Positions 60,161-64,000 of a stretch of DNA of 64,000 nt are shown in pieces. The translations under genes and the position numbers were made by a program. The stretch comes from Epiperipatus broadwayi (taxonomy: Eukaryota; Onychophora; Udeonychophora; Euonychophora; Peripatidae). The stretch is from positions 1,426,001 to 1,490,000 of the forward strand of contig JAQFVV010012529.1 in NCBI GenBank assembly GCA_028023455.1, written 5' to 3'. Below the pieces are notes generated by a model, which worked only from the letters and a program-made list of their open reading frames with translations, ran no database searches and was not told the DNA's origin. Each line of letters begins with the position of its first letter. Position 1 is the first letter of the stretch.

Positions 60161-62339
60161 TATTGCATTTTGATTATAGCATTTTATGAAAATATATATG
60201 TTGAGGTAGTAGTCTATCTCAATCTATAATTTATTTTATAAATGTAGTATTTGGAGTTGTAAATCAAATTCAAGTTTCATTAATTTTTTTGTATATGTTT
60301 GTATTATATAAACACACACATCTGTAAATTTTAGATCTTGTTTAAAATCTAATTAAGTCAATTTTACTTTAGTTTTACAAAAAATAAAGAAACATATTTT
60401 AATTAAATTGTATTTCAAATCAGTCTATTTTAAAACTTGTGCTTTAGGATCAAAGCTTGATTAAATAATAATCCATAAAACTTTTGCTCAATTGTTATTA
60501 ATTAAAATTATAGGCTTAATTCTGTTTTTGAAAATGTTAAAATTTAATTAATAATATTTAAAGCATTTTGTAAACAGGGGTAATTAAAGTAATTACTGGC
60601 TTGTTTAATTAAAAAATAACAAGTTGGCTTGTTAATTAAAGAAAAAAAGTTTTGCAAAGCTGAGAGATATAAAAAGACCAGCTCAGAAAATAATTTTATT
60701 CTTATTCTGCTTTTTTTAGTTATTACTTTTGCCAGCTTAGCATAATGTATGCTAAACCTCCACCATTAATTGAATTAATTACTATGCACAGTTAGATATC
60801 TGGAAACAAACTTTACTTCTCCATCATGTAACCAATCATAACTACTAGGATGTTGAATCCTGCTTGCTGAATTTGATTCCACATATCTATCTTCATGTAT
60901 GCAGTTAAACAGATGTGCTTCTCAACAGTAAATGAAAAAAATTTCATATTGATTTTATTTGAAAACATCCAATTGTGACCAAGACTTAAAACTAGTAAAT
61001 GCAAAAACTTCACCAACATATATATATCGGATTCCACTTTTTTGGCAAAATAATATTTAATTGCCTGTATTTTTTCCTTGAACTTAAAGGTAATATTTTT
61101 TTTGTGAACTATTTGATAAACTCTTAAACTTACATTACCAACAAGCCAGTGATAATTATAATTTAATTTAAATGATTTTACCTATTTGTTTATTTGTCAG
61201 TTATATTATCTTTTAATATTTTATATTCTATTAAAGCTGATCTAACTGATTGTATTATATATATAGCATAGTAGGTTCTGAGTAGTTCAAATGTTTTATT
61301 TTGCAGAAATACAATAATTTATATTTTTAAAACTAGTTGAGGTAAAAAAAAACAGTTTCTTTTTTTATTATTATTATCAAGAGTTTTAAAAATCACTTTG
61401 GTGATTATTAAGAATGCTTATTTGGTTTAAAATAATCTAGATCAATCTTTATTTAAAAGCAAAAGTTTTTAAAAAAGAATTAGATTTATGTTTTTTATAG
61501 TTTAAATTTTAATATAATTAAAATTTAGTGTCTCTCTAAAGATATTCAAAATCATTAATGTTAAATTAAGATATTTGTGTTTAACATAATGTGCATGCAG
61601 TATATAAATAATTTAATTAGCTAATTTTTTTTGTATTTAGATTTATCAGTAGTTTGCCTGTTTACCTTTTTTGCTTCACATGTATCTGAAATTAAAAGAA
61701 TTGGTATATATATGTGTGTAGTCTATATAGTGAGTCTCAAGATATTTGTCTACCACTTTTGAATTTGTATGTGTTTACTTGCCTCTCTGTGATATATATT
61801 TTGCCCATTTGAGGTACTCATGGATGATTTTGTTTTGCTTTTGGATTTTTGTTTTACCCTCCAGGTGAGGCTTTTAAAATGGTGTAGGATCAAATTCATA
61901 ATGTATAGATTTAAATTTGTAATGGCCACCTGGTGTGAACATTTATAGTGTAATGGTGAACTATACATGTGCACACATCTTAAAAATTCGTCCACATATC
62001 TGATATAATTATATAAATAACAGTCTTTAGTAGTCTTCAGACATGATGTAAATAACATAATAGAAAATCTTGTAAATTAATATTCAAAGCTACCAGATAT
62101 CAAATGCACTATATACTCATATACAAAAAGAGCAATTACCTTTAATTACATTTGTATTTGAACTCTATTAAATTATAAATAATGTTAGGTTTGTTTAATT
62201 AGCATTTGTTTACTGTTATTTGCTCTGCCAATTGATATTTTCACAGAATCTTTGCTCTCTGTGATCTAGAGGCTATTTTAAATATCTATAAATGGTAGCA
62301 CAGCTGTGTAGGCAGGCATTTACACTTGGTATTCTCATT
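60161..62339. other. AT-rich noncoding DNA
   Basis: Nothing recognised. The 102-codon minus-strand frame near 61750-62058 has no motif support. Confidence 0.55.
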
Positions 62340-62700
62340 AATAAATCTCTTATTGATGTGATGTGATGCACTGTGACTTCTCTTTATATGGAGTCTGGAA
62401 TCTCTCAGCAGCTATACCCAGAGAAACCTGTTAGCCACACTACCTTCTTTTCCATTCCCCACCCTAAGTTTTCCATATCCTGCTCCAACCCATTTCCACA
62501 ACATAATCTTTGTCAATTTCATAGCCTTTATATCTAAACCCCCTTATCATTTCCTAAACCCTGCATAAAAATCAATAACCTACTTTCTCTATAATCACTT
62601 TCCTTATATTTATTCTTCCACAACTTTATTATTTATATCTTTTCTGCTTTCAGGCATTTACATTCAATTAACAAATGCCTAATATTTTTTATGCCTTCCT
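62340..62700 (-). mobile_element. LINE 3'-end fragment (copy 2)
   Basis: Reverse complement of the unit at 45646-46030, sharing the C-terminal Cys tract, GTTGTGGAA, AAAACTTAGGGTGGGGAATG and GAAGTCACAGTGCATCACAT. Both copies end at nearly the same 3' position, as expected for 5'-truncated LINE insertions. Confidence 0.7.
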
Positions 62701-64000
62701 TACACAACTTGCAGACTAGCTAGCTATAAGTCTAGTGGCACTCTAGTGTTGAATATTAGTTTGCTTGCTGTCCATTACAATATATAATAAAAGTTATATC
62801 TTCTTTTTTCTTTTTCTTTTTTATAATTCAAAAATACCTGTTATCTTAATATTTTTTCATTTTGCTATTCATTTTTTTAAAAATGTGTTGTTGTTTTTTT
62901 ATCTGCAATTTTTTTCATTTTTTTAAAACATTACAAATTGCTTTAAGATTTCAAAGATCAGTTGAAGCGTAAATTTTATCCATAATAAATAAATGTCAAT
63001 TTCATTTTTTAACCATATATGATTACTCTGTTATTAAAATTACATATATACTCCATTATATATATGGACACACATGTGAAAAATGTAACTATAACGTCTG
63101 AATTAGACTTAACAAGTTAATAGTTATATGGTATTTCAGTGAATAATTATTAAATTGTTTTTTATATATAATTTTTAATGGGCTTCCATTTTATCATTCT
63201 TATATATTTTAGATGATGGATCAAGAGTTTGTCATATTATTCTGTATCTAATCACTATAATTAATGTTAATCCAGATTTTTTATACACATGTAATTATTG
63301 TTATATTACAATTGTGTATATACAATGGAATCACCACATTTGCTACATTTTGTTTCAAGTCCCAGCAGATGACATGAATCAAAATATAATAATTTATGTT
63401 CTATTTATAATATTTTATTTACACTACCAATACATATTGTTTATTGTACTATTACAGATGTACAGGACTTTTCAATACACACACTCATACATATATAATA
63501 GAAAATCACATAATATTAAAATACTAGTCAAAAACAAATGTATACTAAAATTCTTTCATGCCATGGTTTCATTTATTAGCTATGGTCATGAGAGAATTTT
63601 AATATAAATTTATTTTAAGCTAGTATTTGAATTTATATGATTTTCTATTATAAAATAGATTACTTCCCGTTATATATAAATAAACACAAAAACTTAAAAG
63701 CGAAGTTAAAAAAGAGAAGTTATAAATAAATATAATAATAAGCTAAACATTTTTGAGGATCCATGCCTCATAATCATAGCTTTCTTAAAAATATATAATA
63801 AAATATATACAAAGATATTTAAATTAGCATGTGTTACGTGAACCATTTCTTCGATATATCAAAGCAAGTGTCTTTTCTATTTATAGCATTAATATTTCCA
63901 TTAATATCGAATGCTTCTTTTATTTTCCTCTTATGATCATTTGATTCAGTGCATATAATTACAGGGTTGGCAGGAGTAAAATTGTGTCCTGATTTTATGG
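62701..64000. other. AT-rich noncoding DNA
   Basis: Nothing recognised. The frame at 63314-63607 is low-complexity and unsupported. Confidence 0.55.

Overview
This is an AT-rich (about 70% or more A+T) stretch of animal nuclear DNA, almost all intron or intergenic sequence filled with transposable-element remains. A prokaryote or organelle is excluded by the long noncoding stretches, a spliced exon with AG/GT borders, polyadenylation-type sequences, LTR, RTE, Penelope and mariner elements, and tRNA-headed SINEs. A compact TTAGGG-like cluster (22453-22500) and the repeat mix fit an invertebrate, possibly lophotrochozoan, but the sequence alone does not fix the taxon.

Layout. 1-9250: AT-rich noncoding DNA with SINE-like pieces (2250-2320, 6355-6480), a dispersed repeat with an inverted end (5824-6088) and two unassigned GC-raised islands (2520-3010, 3640-3860). 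9258-9500: a weak candidate 3'-terminal exon. 9795-10100: a copy of a repeat family with a hammerhead-ribozyme-like core. 10141-18469: one complete but inactivated Ty3/gypsy LTR retrotransposon with long LTRs (about 1.74 kb), a PBS, gag, protease, RT/RNase H, integrase and a polypurine tract. 19925-21183, 25785-28280 and 37080-40265: three copies of one RTE-type LINE. The first has an internal deletion, the second a 5' inversion, and the third is nearly full length. 21570-23280: a mosaic of tandem duplications, telomere-like sequence and a CpG-rich hairpin segment. 32139-32245: the one convincing host exon, from a 4-coumarate-CoA-ligase-like acyl-CoA synthetase gene on the plus strand. 33830-35640: an unclassified island of probable element origin. 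41141-42110: direct and inverted 388-bp-period repeats with hammerhead-like cores. 45646-46030 and 62340-62700: two copies of a LINE 3' end. 48900-49560: a Penelope-like GIY-YIG remnant. 51356-51658: a tRNA-headed SINE. 52187-52957, 53699-54168 and 56083-56466: foldback, TIR and palindromic elements. 54638-55876: a degenerate mariner with both TIRs.

No operon or pathway is present. The only likely cellular gene content is the acyl-CoA synthetase exon, which probably sits in introns tens of kilobases long. The most unusual items are the retrozyme-like 388-bp family, whose putative ribozyme helix II shows a compensatory base change between copies, and the nested 314-bp palindrome inserted between 15-bp direct repeats.
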